A stretch of 5,865 bases of DNA, from contig SFPF01000126.1 in NCBI GenBank assembly GCA_004552155.1, positions 1 to 5,865 on the forward strand, read 5' to 3'. The position numbers and the translations under genes were made by a program. The notes beneath the pieces were generated by a model that was not told the DNA's origin, did no database searches, and saw only the letters and a list, made by a program, of their open reading frames with translations. Of the stretch, positions 5,839-5,865 are shown one piece after another. The stretch is from Bacteroidales bacterium. GTDB taxonomy: Bacteria > Bacteroidota > Bacteroidia > Bacteroidales > Bacteroidaceae. Numbering within the stretch: the first letter of the stretch is position 1; each line of letters begins with the position of its first letter.

Positions 5839-5860
5839 CGCAAAGTGCAGACCCTTTGCG
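5839..5860 (+). repeat. Inverted repeat just after the primase-helicase stop
   Basis: CGCAAAG (5839-5845) pairs perfectly with CTTTGCG (5854-5860) around an 8-base loop, four bases past the TGA. With a one-base bulge the stem could extend through AAA 5836-5838 and TTT 5862-5864. It could be a weak terminator or a binding site, but no T-run is seen before the window ends, so the role is open. Confidence 0.45.
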
Positions 5861-5865
5861 CTTTG

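Noticed and set aside
5839..5865. Rho-independent terminator after the primase-helicase
   Set aside because: A 7-bp stem is present, but no T-run follows within the window, so only an inverted repeat is annotated.

Overview
The window is a mosaic of three blocks that look as if they come from different gut-type bacteria. Block A (about 1-780, minus strand) encodes the C-terminal half of a SusD/RagB-type nutrient-binding lipoprotein, a family confined to Bacteroidota; most of its alanines use GCT. Block B (about 800-2038, minus strand) has GCG/GCC-rich codon use and a Firmicutes-like style. It holds a two-gene run: an N-terminally truncated membrane-anchored protein of unknown function, then, 14 bases later, a double zinc-ribbon/coiled-coil protein. 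Block C (about 2038-5865, plus strand) is part of a Clostridia-type mobilizable element: the tail of a DUF3847-like protein, a non-coding region with a probable MOBQ origin of transfer and a chain of hairpins, a MobA/MobL relaxase interrupted by a frameshift, and a TOPRIM-helicase fusion protein.

Both block joins cut through genes. At the A/B join, somewhere in about 745-805, the zinc-ribbon/coiled-coil frame runs without a stop straight into the SusD frame, so one minus-strand ORF spans 1223 to the left edge of the window. At the B/C join (about 2030-2045) the truncated membrane gene and the truncated DUF3847 gene meet head to head. Neither join looks like the end of an integrated element. 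An assembly or amplification chimera is the simplest reading; a real rearrangement is possible and would need read support.

The mobilization module is the most informative part. The minus strand of 2211-2222 reads TAAGTGCGCCCT, the nick core I know from MOBQ-type origins of transfer. It is flanked on its 5' side by an inverted repeat (arms 2225-2229 and 2234-2238) and sits just upstream of a relaxase whose Tyr25 and HxH histidines match RSF1010 MobA. If nicked there, the minus strand would leave with the DUF3847 side first and the relaxase and primase-helicase last. The relaxase appears to start at a non-standard ATA codon behind an ideal ribosome binding site. The next gene starts at TTG, also behind an ideal site, 14 bases after the relaxase stop, so the two were probably one transcription unit. 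The primase-helicase would support replication of the element or second-strand synthesis after transfer.

No rRNA, tRNA, CRISPR array, insertion sequence or attachment site was seen. I found no novel defence or other exotic system; the real points of interest are the oriT, the hairpin-rich leader, the start-codon and frameshift anomalies, the domain fusion and the mosaic joins.
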